The translations under genes were made by a program, and so were the position numbers. A DNA stretch of 64,000 nucleotides from Paenibacillus chibensis (GTDB lineage Bacteria; Bacillota; Bacilli; Paenibacillales; Paenibacillaceae): positions 372,001 through 436,000 of the forward strand of contig NZ_BIMK01000007.1 of assembly GCF_004001045.1 (NCBI RefSeq), in the 5' to 3' direction. Numbering within the stretch: the stretch's first letter is position 1; every line of letters starts with the position of its first letter. This document shows, piece by piece, positions 55,362-63,479 of this stretch. The notes beneath the pieces are model-generated. The model was not told the origin of the DNA and made no database searches. It saw nothing but the letters and a program-made list of their open reading frames with translations.

Positions 55362-57527
55362 TTACCAGCCCGTCACCGCGATATCTTCATGCATATTTTG
55401 CAGATATTCCGGCAGCGGACCGTCATGCATCAGCCACAGCTCATGCAGCGCACGCGTGCAGCCTACGTACATGAGCTTGGCATCCCAGGCCGATGCGCCG
55501 TAATGGATCGGATCGGCATCCGCTACGATGACCGCATCGAATTCCAGCCCCTTGGACAGATATACCGGCAGGACGGAAAGCCCTCCTTCGTAAGCTTGTT
55601 TCCCTCCGTCGATCAAGTGAAGCTCCGGCACGTCCGGCAGCAGCTGCTCGTACAGCGCCTTCGCTTCCTTGAGCGTCCGGGTCAAAATCGCGACCGTGCG
55701 GTACTCACCGGAGGACAGCTTCCGCATTCCCTCACGCAGGGAATCGAGCCTCGTTTCGGCGGCATCTCCGTATGGAATCATGCGGACCGGGCTGCCGCTG
55801 CGGAATACGGGCACGGCGAGCAGATCGCTGTTTACGCCCTTTTCCAAAATACGGTTTGCGAATTCGATGATCTCCATCGTCGACCGGTAACTGCGCGTCA
55901 GCGCGAAATAGGCCGTTTCTTCATCCGCGAACAACGAGCTCATCTCTTCCCAGCAGTGAACGCCGCGGTACGCATGAATGCCCTGTGAAAGATCGCCGAG
56001 AATCGTAAAAGAATGGCCTTTGACGAAAAGATCCAGTACGGCTACCTGAAACGGTGAGAAATCCTGCGCTTCATCAATGACGATGTGGTCAAAGCGCTGG
56101 TCTCCCGAAATATCATTCAGCAAATACTGCATGTAAATCAGCGCCGGCAGATCCTCTTCGCGGATGATGTCCTTTTTCAGATCCTTTTGCGTCGATTTCA
56201 GCACGCTCTCCGGAATCTGTGCCAATAGCTCCTCCGGCCAGCCGGCCTGCAGCTTCACGGCCTTGAACATCTGCTTGTAGAGCACCAGCGGCTCATACTT
56301 GGGCCACTTGGAGGCATAGGATTTTTCGCGCTGGGCCGCTTTTTTCTTCCGGTCCTTCAGCGCAGCTGCCGACGGGGACTTTTTCAGCTCCATTTCGACC
56401 CAGCGGTGAATTCTCGCCATGACCCGCTCTTTGCGTTTGGCCAAAGGATACGGCTTATACTCATCATTGAACCAATGGAGAATCGTACTGCGTTTAAGGA
56501 CGGCCCCTTCCCACGGCATAAAGTCCGCTTCCGGCACCGAGGCGTCCTCCATGGATGCCAGGCACTCCCGGATCATGTTCATGAACAAGATCGAGCCTTT
56601 AAAGCGCCCTGGAACCTCATCGTTCACTTCCGGCATGCCTCCGTCCGACTCGAACCAGTAATCCAGCGTCTCCGATGCGTCCGCGAGCGGAAGCTCGATG
56701 TCCAGCAGCTTCAAAGCCCAATCCGCAAACGTGCTCTGCTGGATATCCCCTACGCCAAGCTCGGGCAGGACATCCGAAATATAATCAAGGAACATATGGT
56801 TCGGCGCGAAGATGATCATTTTCTCGGCCGTGACCTGCTCCTTGTACTGATACAGCAAGTAGGCAAGCCGGTGAAGGGCGACCGTCGTCTTCCCGCTTCC
56901 CGCTACCCCTTGAATGATCAGCGCCGTGTTTTTCGCCGCACGGATAATTTTATCTTGCTCCGCCTGAATGGTGGACACGATATCGCGCAGCTTGTTATCC
57001 TTGTTTTCGCCAAGCCGGTACACCAGAAATTCATCCGATACCGCCGGTTGATCGCTGCTACGATCGTAGGTGTCGGATACCCGTTCCAAAATCTGTTTCC
57101 GGATGACGAGGTTGCGTTTCAAATACACCAAACCTTCGATCGTTCCTTCAGGCGCTTCATACGCTGCAGGATCATCCCCGCCCGTAAAGGAGTAAAAGAC
57201 GCTTGCGATCGGCGCCCGCCAATCGATGACCATCGGCTGATCCCCGACTTCCGCCTGATCGACGCCGATTTTCCCGATGTACAGCGGCTTCGGCTCCCCA
57301 TCTCCGTTTCCTTGAAAATCAAGGCGTCCGAAATAAGGCGCGGTCAAGCTTTTGGCAAGCGACTGCCGTTTCTCCTCCCGTCCGGCCTCCAGAACCTGCT
57401 CGGTAAAGTCATGTCCCGTGTAGATTTCAATGCCGCGGAGCCGCTCCAGCTGTCTGTCAATCTCAGAAATGGTTTCATTTAGCCTTCGCTCTTCCTCTTG
57501 ATAGGCACTTTGAAAAGTCTGTTCCAA
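55362..57527 (-). CDS. helD: HelD-like RNA polymerase-associated helicase (UvrD/Rep superfamily)
   Basis: A 721-residue superfamily 1 ATPase. N-terminal coiled-coil arm (EEERRLNETISEIDRQLERLRG), the HelD signature YIGKIGVDQAEVGDQPMVIDWRAPIASVFYS (about 83-113), Walker A GVAGSGKTTVAL (207-218), Walker B VIDEAQDFSPFQ and UvrD-like FALTRSYRSTMEIIEFAN. HelD pulls RNA polymerase off stalled complexes; some members confer rifamycin resistance. The start is TTG (57525-57527) with AGGAGGT 8 bases upstream; a 31-codon upstream ORF ends within that site. Confidence 0.9.
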   Translation of the reverse strand: MEQTFQSAYQEEERRLNETISEIDRQLERLRGIEIYTGHDFTEQVLEAGREEKRQSLAKSLTAPYFGRLDFQGNGDGEPKPLYIGKIGVDQAEVGDQPMVIDWRAPIASVFYSFTGGDDPAAYEAPEGTIEGLVYLKRNLVIRKQILERVSDTYDRSSDQPAVSDEFLVYRLGENKDNKLRDIVSTIQAEQDKIIRAAKNTALIIQGVAGSGKTTVALHRLAYLLYQYKEQVTAEKMIIFAPNHMFLDYISDVLPELGVGDIQQSTFADWALKLLDIELPLADASETLDYWFESDGGMPEVNDEVPGRFKGSILFMNMIRECLASMEDASVPEADFMPWEGAVLKRSTILHWFNDEYKPYPLAKRKERVMARIHRWVEMELKKSPSAAALKDRKKKAAQREKSYASKWPKYEPLVLYKQMFKAVKLQAGWPEELLAQIPESVLKSTQKDLKKDIIREEDLPALIYMQYLLNDISGDQRFDHIVIDEAQDFSPFQVAVLDLFVKGHSFTILGDLSQGIHAYRGVHCWEEMSSLFADEETAYFALTRSYRSTMEIIEFANRILEKGVNSDLLAVPVFRSGSPVRMIPYGDAAETRLDSLREGMRKLSSGEYRTVAILTRTLKEAKALYEQLLPDVPELHLIDGGKQAYEGGLSVLPVYLSKGLEFDAVIVADADPIHYGASAWDAKLMYVGCTRALHELWLMHDGPLPEYLQNMHEDIAVTGW

Positions 57528-57540
57528 TTTCAGTTACCTC

Positions 57541-57636
57541 CTAAAAGTATTTCCGTAAGCCGATAAGGCTTCGGGTGAACAGGCAAACGGCGTCCGCGAA
57601 CAAGATGCTTCGTGAAACGCCGTCCCTGCCGTTCAT
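57541..57636 (-). CDS. Upstream ORF (31 codons) in the helD leader
   Basis: ATG at 57634-57636 to TAG at 57541-57543. The stop overlaps the AGGAGGT of helD, so ribosomes finishing this ORF would sit at the helD start. Within it lies a stem ACGGCGT / ACGCCGT (57587-57593 with 57617-57623) with inner CGCGAA/TTCGTG pairing. Its own ribosome site is weak (CTGGGA), so translation is uncertain. Confidence 0.4.
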   Translation of the reverse strand: MNGRDGVSRSILFADAVCLFTRSLIGLRKYF

Positions 57637-57694
57637 TCCCAGGTAAGCGAAAAGCTTAGTCGTAAGGCTGTAAGCCCGCTTAGAAAGGATTTTC

Positions 57695-57703
57695 AGTATA
57701 TCA
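57695..57703 (-). promoter_or_regulatory. Candidate helD promoter (extended -10)
   Basis: TGA-TATACT on the minus strand (57695-57703) with no good -35; about 165 bases before the helD start codon, giving a leader that contains the upstream ORF and hairpin. Confidence 0.45.
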
Positions 57704-57742
57704 CACTGAAGGCGCATTCACCATAGGACCGCTCCAAATGCC

Positions 57743-57780
57743 GGAAAAGAAGACGCCCGGAGCCGGACATCTTCTTTTCC
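57743..57780. terminator. Terminator of the ABC-F gene
   Basis: GGAAAAGAAGACGCCCGG (57743-57760) pairs with CCGGACATCTTCTTTTCC (57763-57780) through G-T pairs, just past the ABC-F stop codon; A/T-rich on both sides. Confidence 0.7.
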
Positions 57781-57804
57781 CGAAACTGTGCACATCAGCG
57801 CATC

Positions 57805-59352
57805 TTACCTTTTACCTGAACGCCAATGCCCCACCGTCCATACATCGGTAACCCAATCCTCATAAAAGGCAGGCTCGTGGGAAACCAGCAGCACCGTGCC
57901 ATTGAACTCCTCAAGCCCTTTCCTCAGGGCTTCCTTCGCCCTGGCATCCAGATGGTTCGTCGGTTCGTCCAGCACGAGCAGATGACTTGGCGTCAGCATC
58001 AGCTCCGCCAGCCGTACTTTTGCCTGCTCCCCGCCGCTGAGCGTGCGGATCGGCTTGCGGATATGCTCGGCCGTAAGGCCGGACATCGCGAGCACCTTCC
58101 GGATCTCCTTTTGCGTCAAATCCGGGCGCAGCGCCCACACCTTTTCCATTGGCGTTTCCTCGGGAGCGGAATCCTCCTGGCGGTAATAAGCCGCTTTTAT
58201 CCGCTCCGGAGTGATCAATTCGCCTCCCAGCGGCTTGATCTGGCCGAGCAGCGTATTCACCAGTGTCGATTTGCCGGCGCCGTTCTCGCCGGCAATCGCG
58301 ATTTTATCGCCTTTGCGCACCTTTAAGGAAACGGGCTTGAACAGCGGCTTGTCATAGCCAACCTTCAGTTCTTTCGTTTCGAACACGGCCAGACCTGCCG
58401 TGGTTCCGGGAGTAGCAAACATAAACCGCGGCGGCGGACCGTCCGAAGGCTTCTCCACCCGTTCAATCCGGCTCAGCATTTTCTCACGGCTTTTCGCCTG
58501 CTTCGCTTTGCGGATCCGGTTTTTATCGATAAAAGCCTCCAGCTTCTCGATTTCCTTGCTCTGCTTTTCGTAAGCAGCCTGCTGCTGCGACTGGCCTAAA
58601 GCCAGCTCTTTTTTGAAATGCTCGTAATTCCCGACATAACGCTTGATATTTTGATGGGCCAAGTGAAAAATGACCGTCGTGATATCGTTCAGGAAATGCT
58701 CGTCATGCGAGACAACGATATAGGCGTGCTTGTAGCGTTTGAGATATCCGGTCAGCCATTCAATATGCACCTGATCCAAATAGTTGGTCGGTTCATCCAG
58801 CAGCAGAACCTGAGGCTCTTCGAGCAGCAGCTTCGAAAGCAGCAGCTTCGTCTTCTGTCCGCCGCTCAAAAGGCTGACGTCCTTTTCGAGCCCGATGTCT
58901 GCAAGACCCAGACCGAACGCGATCTCCTCCACTTTGGAAGAGATTTGATAAAAGTCGTGATGCTCCAAAGCAGCCTGCAGCTCACCGTACTTTCGCAGCA
59001 GGGCATCCAGCTGATCTCCCGCGTCCGCCAGCCGTCCGGCGATATCGCCCATCTCCCGCTCCATGTCGAAGAGCTGCGCGAATGCCCGCTCCAAATACTG
59101 CCTGATCGTGGTTCCCGCCTGCAGCTCAATATGCTGCTCCAGGAATCCGGCCTGAACCTGCGGAGCCCATTCGATTTTGCCTGCATCGGGCAGCAGGCTG
59201 CCGGTCAGCAGTCGAAACAATGTGGATTTGCCTGCGCCATTAACGCCGACGAGTCCGGCATGCTCACCAGGCAGCAGGCGGAAATTCATATGCTGGAACG
59301 TGATCTGGTCGCCGTACATATGCGTCAGATCCGTAACGTTTAAAATACTCAT
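57805..59352 (-). CDS. ABC-F family ATPase (YkpA-like, or antibiotic-resistance type)
   Basis: A 515-residue soluble protein with two ABC ATPase domains and no membrane part: Walker A GVNGAGKST (about 36-44), LSGGQ and LLLDEPTNYLD in domain 1; the ABC-F linker (about 245-300, rich in Lys/Glu/Gln); Walker A GENGAGKST, LSGGEQ and LVLDEPTNHLD in domain 2. ABC-F proteins act in the ribosomal E site, relieving stalls or expelling antibiotics. From sequence it looks closest to YkpA/YbiT (TTIRQYLERAFAQLFDMEREM; HHDFYQISSKVEEIAFGLGL). However, its ~360-base leader has an attenuator of the kind used by drug-induced resistance genes. The ATG follows AAAGGAGAG. Confidence 0.92.
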   Translation of the reverse strand: MSILNVTDLTHMYGDQITFQHMNFRLLPGEHAGLVGVNGAGKSTLFRLLTGSLLPDAGKIEWAPQVQAGFLEQHIELQAGTTIRQYLERAFAQLFDMEREMGDIAGRLADAGDQLDALLRKYGELQAALEHHDFYQISSKVEEIAFGLGLADIGLEKDVSLLSGGQKTKLLLSKLLLEEPQVLLLDEPTNYLDQVHIEWLTGYLKRYKHAYIVVSHDEHFLNDITTVIFHLAHQNIKRYVGNYEHFKKELALGQSQQQAAYEKQSKEIEKLEAFIDKNRIRKAKQAKSREKMLSRIERVEKPSDGPPPRFMFATPGTTAGLAVFETKELKVGYDKPLFKPVSLKVRKGDKIAIAGENGAGKSTLVNTLLGQIKPLGGELITPERIKAAYYRQEDSAPEETPMEKVWALRPDLTQKEIRKVLAMSGLTAEHIRKPIRTLSGGEQAKVRLAELMLTPSHLLVLDEPTNHLDARAKEALRKGLEEFNGTVLLVSHEPAFYEDWVTDVWTVGHWRSGKR

Positions 59353-59480
59353 GATCTTTTCTCTCCTTTAGGTTTCAGCTCGTGCATTGTGTACAAGTGA
59401 AAGCCATCCGGAGAAACAGAGGCTATGAAGATTGTAAATTTATTTTCTACTCTTTCTTTTGTTCCATTATTTTTGGGCAT

Positions 59481-59515
59481 AAAAAAATGGGTAAGGCGAA
59501 TTCACCTTACCCATT
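59481..59515 (-). terminator. Attenuator terminator in the ABC-F leader
   Basis: On the minus strand AATGGGTAAGG (59505-59515) and CCTTACCCATT (59486-59496) form a perfect 11-bp stem followed by a T-run (59481-59487), 129 bases before the ABC-F start codon and on the same strand. The 5' arm AATGGGTA can pair instead with TGCCCATT (59578-59585) of the upstream nested stem. Confidence 0.85.
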
Positions 59516-59556
59516 GTCCCTATATGGCAGAGTAAGAAAGGATTCGGATCATATCA

Positions 59557-59625
59557 ACTGTTCTCGAGATGGCTTAAAATGGGCAGACTTCTCCCGTTTT
59601 AATGCAAATCTCTTCTTAGAACAGT
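59557..59625 (-). ncRNA. Nested stem of the ABC-F leader (attenuator sensor region)
   Basis: Three stems one inside the other, minus strand: ACTGTTCT/AGAACAGT (59618-59625 with 59557-59564), GAGAT/ATCTC (59608-59612 with 59566-59570) and AAAACGGG/CCCATTTT (59593-59600 with 59576-59583, one G-T). The small ORF at 59599-59640 lies exactly on the outer and middle 5' arms, so a ribosome there would free the CCCATT arm. Confidence 0.75.
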
Positions 59626-59640
59626 CGATAATATTTCCAT
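59599..59640 (-). CDS. Leader peptide ORF of the ABC-F gene (13 residues)
   Basis: ATG at 59638-59640 to TAA at 59599-59601 encodes MEILSTVLRRDLH. GAGGTGG lies 7 bases upstream. It stops just where the inner stem of the leader begins. The STVL and basic-pair features recall macrolide-type Erm leader peptides (for example STVLK in ErmBL), but this is a loose resemblance. A second, longer in-frame ORF from ATG 59659 region (about 38 codons) without a good ribosome site also crosses this region. Confidence 0.6.
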   Translation of the reverse strand: MEILSTVLRRDLH

Positions 59641-59721
59641 TCCCTTTCCACCTCATATCGTTCATTTAATCAGACAAACCAGCTGCTTCAACAGGGCCGG
59701 TTCATTCTGCATTACGAAGGA

Positions 59722-59751
59722 ATTATAAAGGAGATAATGCTTGGCTGTCAA
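59722..59751 (-). promoter_or_regulatory. Consensus promoter of the ABC-F leader transcript
   Basis: -35 TTGACA (59746-59751), 18-bp spacer, -10 TATAAT (59722-59727) on the minus strand. Both hexamers are perfect consensus. The -35 lies inside the 3' end of the upstream gene. Such a strong promoter with a terminator in the leader is typical of attenuation control. Confidence 0.85.
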
Positions 59752-60133
59752 CATCTTCGACGATGACAAGCTGATTCAGACGATAATATCCGGAGGGCGT
59801 CCACCCTTCTGCTGACCGCGCAAACCGGTCGAAGCTGCAAAAAGCCGATCTGCCGCCGGACACGAGATAGCGGATCCTTCCGGTTCCATACTCCGGATGC
59901 CGCTTATGCCTGACCCTCATTCCCGGACTCCACCCGGGCACTTCGGCAGGCATCGGAAACCCGACGTTTGATTCCATCTCCCTCATGGCGGCTGCCGCCT
60001 GCTCAAGCTGCTCGCTCAGCTGCGGAAAAGCAGCCATGCTGCTTGCGTGCAGCCCCGGCCCGCTTGCATGCCGTCCGCCGATTCTGGAGAACCGGGAAAT
60101 CTTTTGCGGAGCGTTAGCCTGATTCTCTCTCAC
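59723..60133 (-). CDS. Protein of unknown function with an SH3/KOW-like segment
   Basis: A 136-residue protein starting at GTG (60131-60133, AGGAGC upstream). The first 60 residues are low-complexity and Ala-rich (AAAAMREME helix). The second half, PGMRVRHKRHPEYGTGRIRYLVSGGRSAFCSFDRFARSAEGWTPSGYYRLNQLVIVE, looks like a small beta-barrel as in KOW, CarD or DUF3553-type modules (R-V-R-H-x-x-Y-G-x-G). I do not recognise the family. It lies 34 bases after the YhaM-like gene and its end contains the promoter of the ABC-F leader. Confidence 0.65.
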   Translation of the reverse strand: MRENQANAPQKISRFSRIGGRHASGPGLHASSMAAFPQLSEQLEQAAAAMREMESNVGFPMPAEVPGWSPGMRVRHKRHPEYGTGRIRYLVSGGRSAFCSFDRFARSAEGWTPSGYYRLNQLVIVEDVDSQALSPL

Positions 60134-60167
60134 CGTTATGTCCGCTCCTATGACGTTATTCGTGTCG

Positions 60168-61127
60168 TTATTCTCCTTTGGCGCGATAGAACGCCTTGTT
60201 CTCCAGCGCCCGGACCGGCGTAGTCCAATTCTCTGTCGTCGGCATCATGGAAATCGCGTCCTCCGCTGCCTGAAGCTTGGCATCCATCTGATCGATCAAA
60301 TGCAGTGCAAGCGCTTCGGGGATTTGCGGTTGGACGACGCTGCCCCATTCCGGCAAATTATGATGCGCCAAAATCATATGCTGGAGCAGCACGATTTTTT
60401 CCGAGTTCACGTCCATGCCATTCGTCATCGCCGCTTCCGTAACCCATCCTGCCGCAAGGGGAATATGCCCGATCAGCTTGCCCGTAAAGCTGTATTCGCT
60501 GACGATTCCGAGCTCTGCCGTCAGTTCTTCCGTCTTGGCAATATCATGCAGGATGATGCCGGCGACGAGCAGGTCCCTGTTGAGAAAAGGACGCTGCTTG
60601 CAAACAAATTCGGCCAGCTCTAACATCCGCACCATATGGTAGGCAAGACCCGCATAGAAAGCATGGTGCATCCCTTTTGCTGCAGGGTAATGCATCAATT
60701 TATCGCCCACCTTGTCAAAGCAGTGCTCGATAATCAACTGCAGCTCGAGATCATCGATGCTGGAAGCGGCATTCTTAATGGTGAATACGAGATCATTGGG
60801 CGGCACAGGAGCCGCGCGGACGAATTCCGTGATATTGTAACCGTCCTCGTCGGTAGCCGGACGGATTTTGTTGACTTTGAATTGCAGGCGGTCCCGGTAC
60901 AGCTGCACCACACCGCGGACCTTCACCAGCATCGGCGCGAAAAAGGTTTCCTTGTCCGTACTGGAAGCATCCCAGTATTTAGCCGAAATTTCCCCGCTGG
61001 TATCTGCGAGAATGATATCGAGATAATCCTTGGGCGGCGTGGAATTCGTTTGCTTAACCATGGCGGATTTTAAAAGATAGTACCCTGTAACATCCTGACC
61101 TTCCGTGAATGATTGTATGAGTGTCAT
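60168..61127 (-). CDS. yhaM: 3'-5' exoribonuclease YhaM-like (OB fold + HD domain)
   Basis: A 319-residue protein. N-terminal OB-fold nucleic-acid-binding domain (VTGYYLLKSAMVKQTNSTPPKDYLDIILADTSGEISAKYWDAS), then an HD phosphohydrolase domain: HHAFYAGLAYHMVRM, the HD pair in AGIILHDIAKTEEL (about 205-218) and ILAHHNLPEWGS. B. subtilis YhaM (314 residues) trims mRNA 3' ends with Mn2+ or Co2+. The ATG at 61125-61127 has GGAGGAGG upstream; a longer frame lacks a site. Confidence 0.93.
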   Translation of the reverse strand: MTLIQSFTEGQDVTGYYLLKSAMVKQTNSTPPKDYLDIILADTSGEISAKYWDASSTDKETFFAPMLVKVRGVVQLYRDRLQFKVNKIRPATDEDGYNITEFVRAAPVPPNDLVFTIKNAASSIDDLELQLIIEHCFDKVGDKLMHYPAAKGMHHAFYAGLAYHMVRMLELAEFVCKQRPFLNRDLLVAGIILHDIAKTEELTAELGIVSEYSFTGKLIGHIPLAAGWVTEAAMTNGMDVNSEKIVLLQHMILAHHNLPEWGSVVQPQIPEALALHLIDQMDAKLQAAEDAISMMPTTENWTTPVRALENKAFYRAKGE

Positions 61128-61251
61128 GTCATTCCTCCTCCCCAAATCTTGTGAGCACTCTTGTAATGAAGCATCTGTCTTCCTCATTTAAAAAATCGGA
61201 CCGTCTCGCGATGAGCAAGCAGCCCCGAATTTCGCTTAGCCAGGGGCCGTA

Positions 61252-62550
61252 CTACAACAAAGCATGCAGCACAAAGTTGGCCACGAATAACGCCGCGATG
61301 CCATACAGCACGGGAGAGACCTCTCTGCCTTTTCCCCGAGCGAGCTTCACGATCGGATACGCGATGAATCCGAAAGCCATGCCATCCACAATACTGTATG
61401 TGAAAGGAATCATGACCATGATTAGAAATGCCGGAAAAGCTTCCGTCAAATCTCCAAAGTCCATTTCCTTTACATTCTGTACCATCAATCCACCGATGAC
61501 AATCAGGATCGGCGCAATGGCACTGTCCGGGATATAAGCGAGCAGCGGGATGAAAAAGAATGTCGCGCCGAATAACACGGCCGATACCAGCGAAGACAAA
61601 CCGGTGCGTCCGCCTGCCGCTATGCCGGCTGTCGTCTCTGCCGCAGCCACGACCGGACTGCTGCCGAAAATGCCTGCAAAAATATTGGTCAGCGACAACG
61701 CTCTTAAGCTGCCTTTGAAATTTTCCGGGCGTCCGATCATCCGGGTTTGCGCGGCAATCAGGCCGATATTTTCAAACACGACGATGAGCAGCAGTAGAAA
61801 CACGGCAATCCAGAACACCAGGCTGCCGAACCCCGACCAGGATAAATGCCCGAATATCGTTCCGTATTGCTTGAAAATAGGGCCGGATTCCATCTGCTTT
61901 GCAGGCTTGACGGCACCCAGCAGGTAAGCGAGCCCAGTACCCGCCAGGATACTGATCAGCAGGCCGCCCTGCACGCCGCGTATAAACAGGATCAGCGCAA
62001 GCAGCAGCGTAATGCAGGCTACGATGACCGATGGATCACTGAAATGGCCGATCGTGACAAAGGTCGTCTGATGAGCGATCACGATTTCACTCTTTTGCAA
62101 TCCGATAAAGGTCAGGAACAGACCGATGCCCACGGTGATGCCATGCTGCAGATTTTGCGGGATCGCCTCACTGATAATCCGGTACAGCGACGTGAACGTC
62201 ACGATCGTAAACAATACGCCGGTGACGGCCACGACCATCAGCGCTTCCTGCCAGCCAAGCTTCATGGAATGCACCAGCGTGTAGGTGAAGAACGCGTTGA
62301 TGCCCATGCCCGGAACGACCACGATCGGTGACTTGCCGCCGAAAGCCATCAGCAAGCAGCCAGCAATCGAAGTCAAAATGGTGCCAATCATCGCTGCCTT
62401 CAGCGGCATGCCCGCATCATGCAGGATGTTGGCATTGACCATGACGATATACACAACGGAAAAATAAGATACCGCTCCGGCAATGAGCTCCTTTTTCCAA
62501 TTGTCTCCCGGCCGCAGGCCGAGACTTTTTTGCCAAAAACCTGCCTTCAA
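61252..62550 (-). CDS. Purine (hypoxanthine/guanine) permease, NCS2/AzgA type
   Basis: A 432-residue proton symporter with about 12-14 transmembrane segments of the AzgA/PbuG/PbuO group: SYFSVVYIVMVNANILHDAGMP at the start, GGKSPIVVVPGMGINAFFTYTLV (substrate region), TTAGIAAGGRTGLSSLVSAVLF and ILIVIGGLMVQNVKEMDFGDLTEAFPAFL. It imports hypoxanthine, guanine or adenine. The 149-base gap upstream shows no purine riboswitch core. It is alone. Confidence 0.9.
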   Translation of the reverse strand: MKAGFWQKSLGLRPGDNWKKELIAGAVSYFSVVYIVMVNANILHDAGMPLKAAMIGTILTSIAGCLLMAFGGKSPIVVVPGMGINAFFTYTLVHSMKLGWQEALMVVAVTGVLFTIVTFTSLYRIISEAIPQNLQHGITVGIGLFLTFIGLQKSEIVIAHQTTFVTIGHFSDPSVIVACITLLLALILFIRGVQGGLLISILAGTGLAYLLGAVKPAKQMESGPIFKQYGTIFGHLSWSGFGSLVFWIAVFLLLLIVVFENIGLIAAQTRMIGRPENFKGSLRALSLTNIFAGIFGSSPVVAAAETTAGIAAGGRTGLSSLVSAVLFGATFFFIPLLAYIPDSAIAPILIVIGGLMVQNVKEMDFGDLTEAFPAFLIMVMIPFTYSIVDGMAFGFIAYPIVKLARGKGREVSPVLYGIAALFVANFVLHALL

Positions 62551-62624
62551 AAAAATCCTCCTCTTTCCTATTACCCCAATAGGTCACAAACGCTTTAAAT
62601 CATACCACGAGGCCGAAACAAAAA

Positions 62625-62658
62625 GGCGTGATCGCCGTTATATACGGCCATTCACGCC
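62625..62658 (-). terminator. Terminator of tcdA
   Basis: GGCGTGATCGCCGT (62625-62638) pairs with ACGGCCATTCACGCC (62644-62658), followed on the minus strand by five T. Confidence 0.85.
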
Positions 62659-62699
62659 ATATGATTGTACCACATTTTAGCATCGGTCAGCGCAGTTCT

Positions 62700-63455
62700 T
62701 TAAACTTCGATTCCGGCTTTCTTCAGCAGATCCTTCACGGCCACGCTGACCATGATCAGCCCTGCCACCGGTGGAACGAAAGCATTGCTCGCCGGGGGCT
62801 GCTTCGCTTTGCGGATGGCCGGCGCGTTTTCGGGCACGATTTTCTCCGTCACGTCCACGCGCGGCTTCATCGGCTCCTCGGTCGAGAATACGACCTTTAC
62901 GCCTTTTTTGATGCCGTCTTTACGAAGCTTCGTCCGAATGACACGGGCAATCGGATCGACCGTCGTTTTGGAAATATCCGCAACCTGGAAACGGCTCGGA
63001 TCCATTTTGTTCGCCGCACCCATGCTGGAAATGATCGGAATTTTCCGTTTAAGGCATTCTTTGATCAGATGGATTTTGTAAGAGACGGTATCGGACGCAT
63101 CCAGCACATAGTCCAGATCAAATTTAAAGAGCTCTTCATAGGTTTCTTCGGTATAAAACATGTTCAGAGCGATCGCTTCGCACTCGGGATTGATCAGCTT
63201 GATCCGCTCGACCATCAGATCGGCTTTTTTCTGGCCGACCGTGGTCGTGAGCGCATGGATCTGCCGGTTAATATTCGTGATATCGACGACATCCTTGTCG
63301 ATCAGGATCAGCTTGCCAACGCCCGTGCGGGCGAGGGCCTCCACCGCAATGGAGCCCACACCGCCAATACCGAGCACAGCCACGGTGCTGTTTTTCATCG
63401 CTTCCAGACCTTCAGGCCCTATGGCTAGTTCTGTACGGGAAAATTGGTTGAGCAT
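62700..63455 (-). CDS. tcdA: tRNA threonylcarbamoyladenosine dehydratase TcdA (YrvM/CsdL)
   Basis: A 251-residue E1-like adenylating enzyme that cyclises t6A37 to ct6A in tRNA with ATP. Features: FSRTELAIGPEGLEAMKNSTVAVLGIGGVGSIAVEALARTGVG (nucleotide-binding glycine motif), DKDVVDITNINRQIHA, and ASNAFVPPVAGLIMVSVAVKDLL. The catalytic-Cys variant sites of MoeB/ThiF are absent, as expected. It lies 24 bases downstream of aspS, matching B. subtilis aspS-yrvM. Confidence 0.95.
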   Translation of the reverse strand: MLNQFSRTELAIGPEGLEAMKNSTVAVLGIGGVGSIAVEALARTGVGKLILIDKDVVDITNINRQIHALTTTVGQKKADLMVERIKLINPECEAIALNMFYTEETYEELFKFDLDYVLDASDTVSYKIHLIKECLKRKIPIISSMGAANKMDPSRFQVADISKTTVDPIARVIRTKLRKDGIKKGVKVVFSTEEPMKPRVDVTEKIVPENAPAIRKAKQPPASNAFVPPVAGLIMVSVAVKDLLKKAGIEV

Positions 63456-63479
63456 AGTGTATGGAGGCCTCCCTTTATT

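Noticed and set aside
57541..57720. Rifamycin-associated element upstream of helD
   Set aside because: The known actinobacterial inverted repeat is not found; the hairpin seen lies inside the upstream ORF and has a different sequence.
62551..62699. Possible purine riboswitch upstream of the purine permease
   Set aside because: The gap contains only the tcdA terminator; the conserved loop sequences of the purine aptamer are not present.
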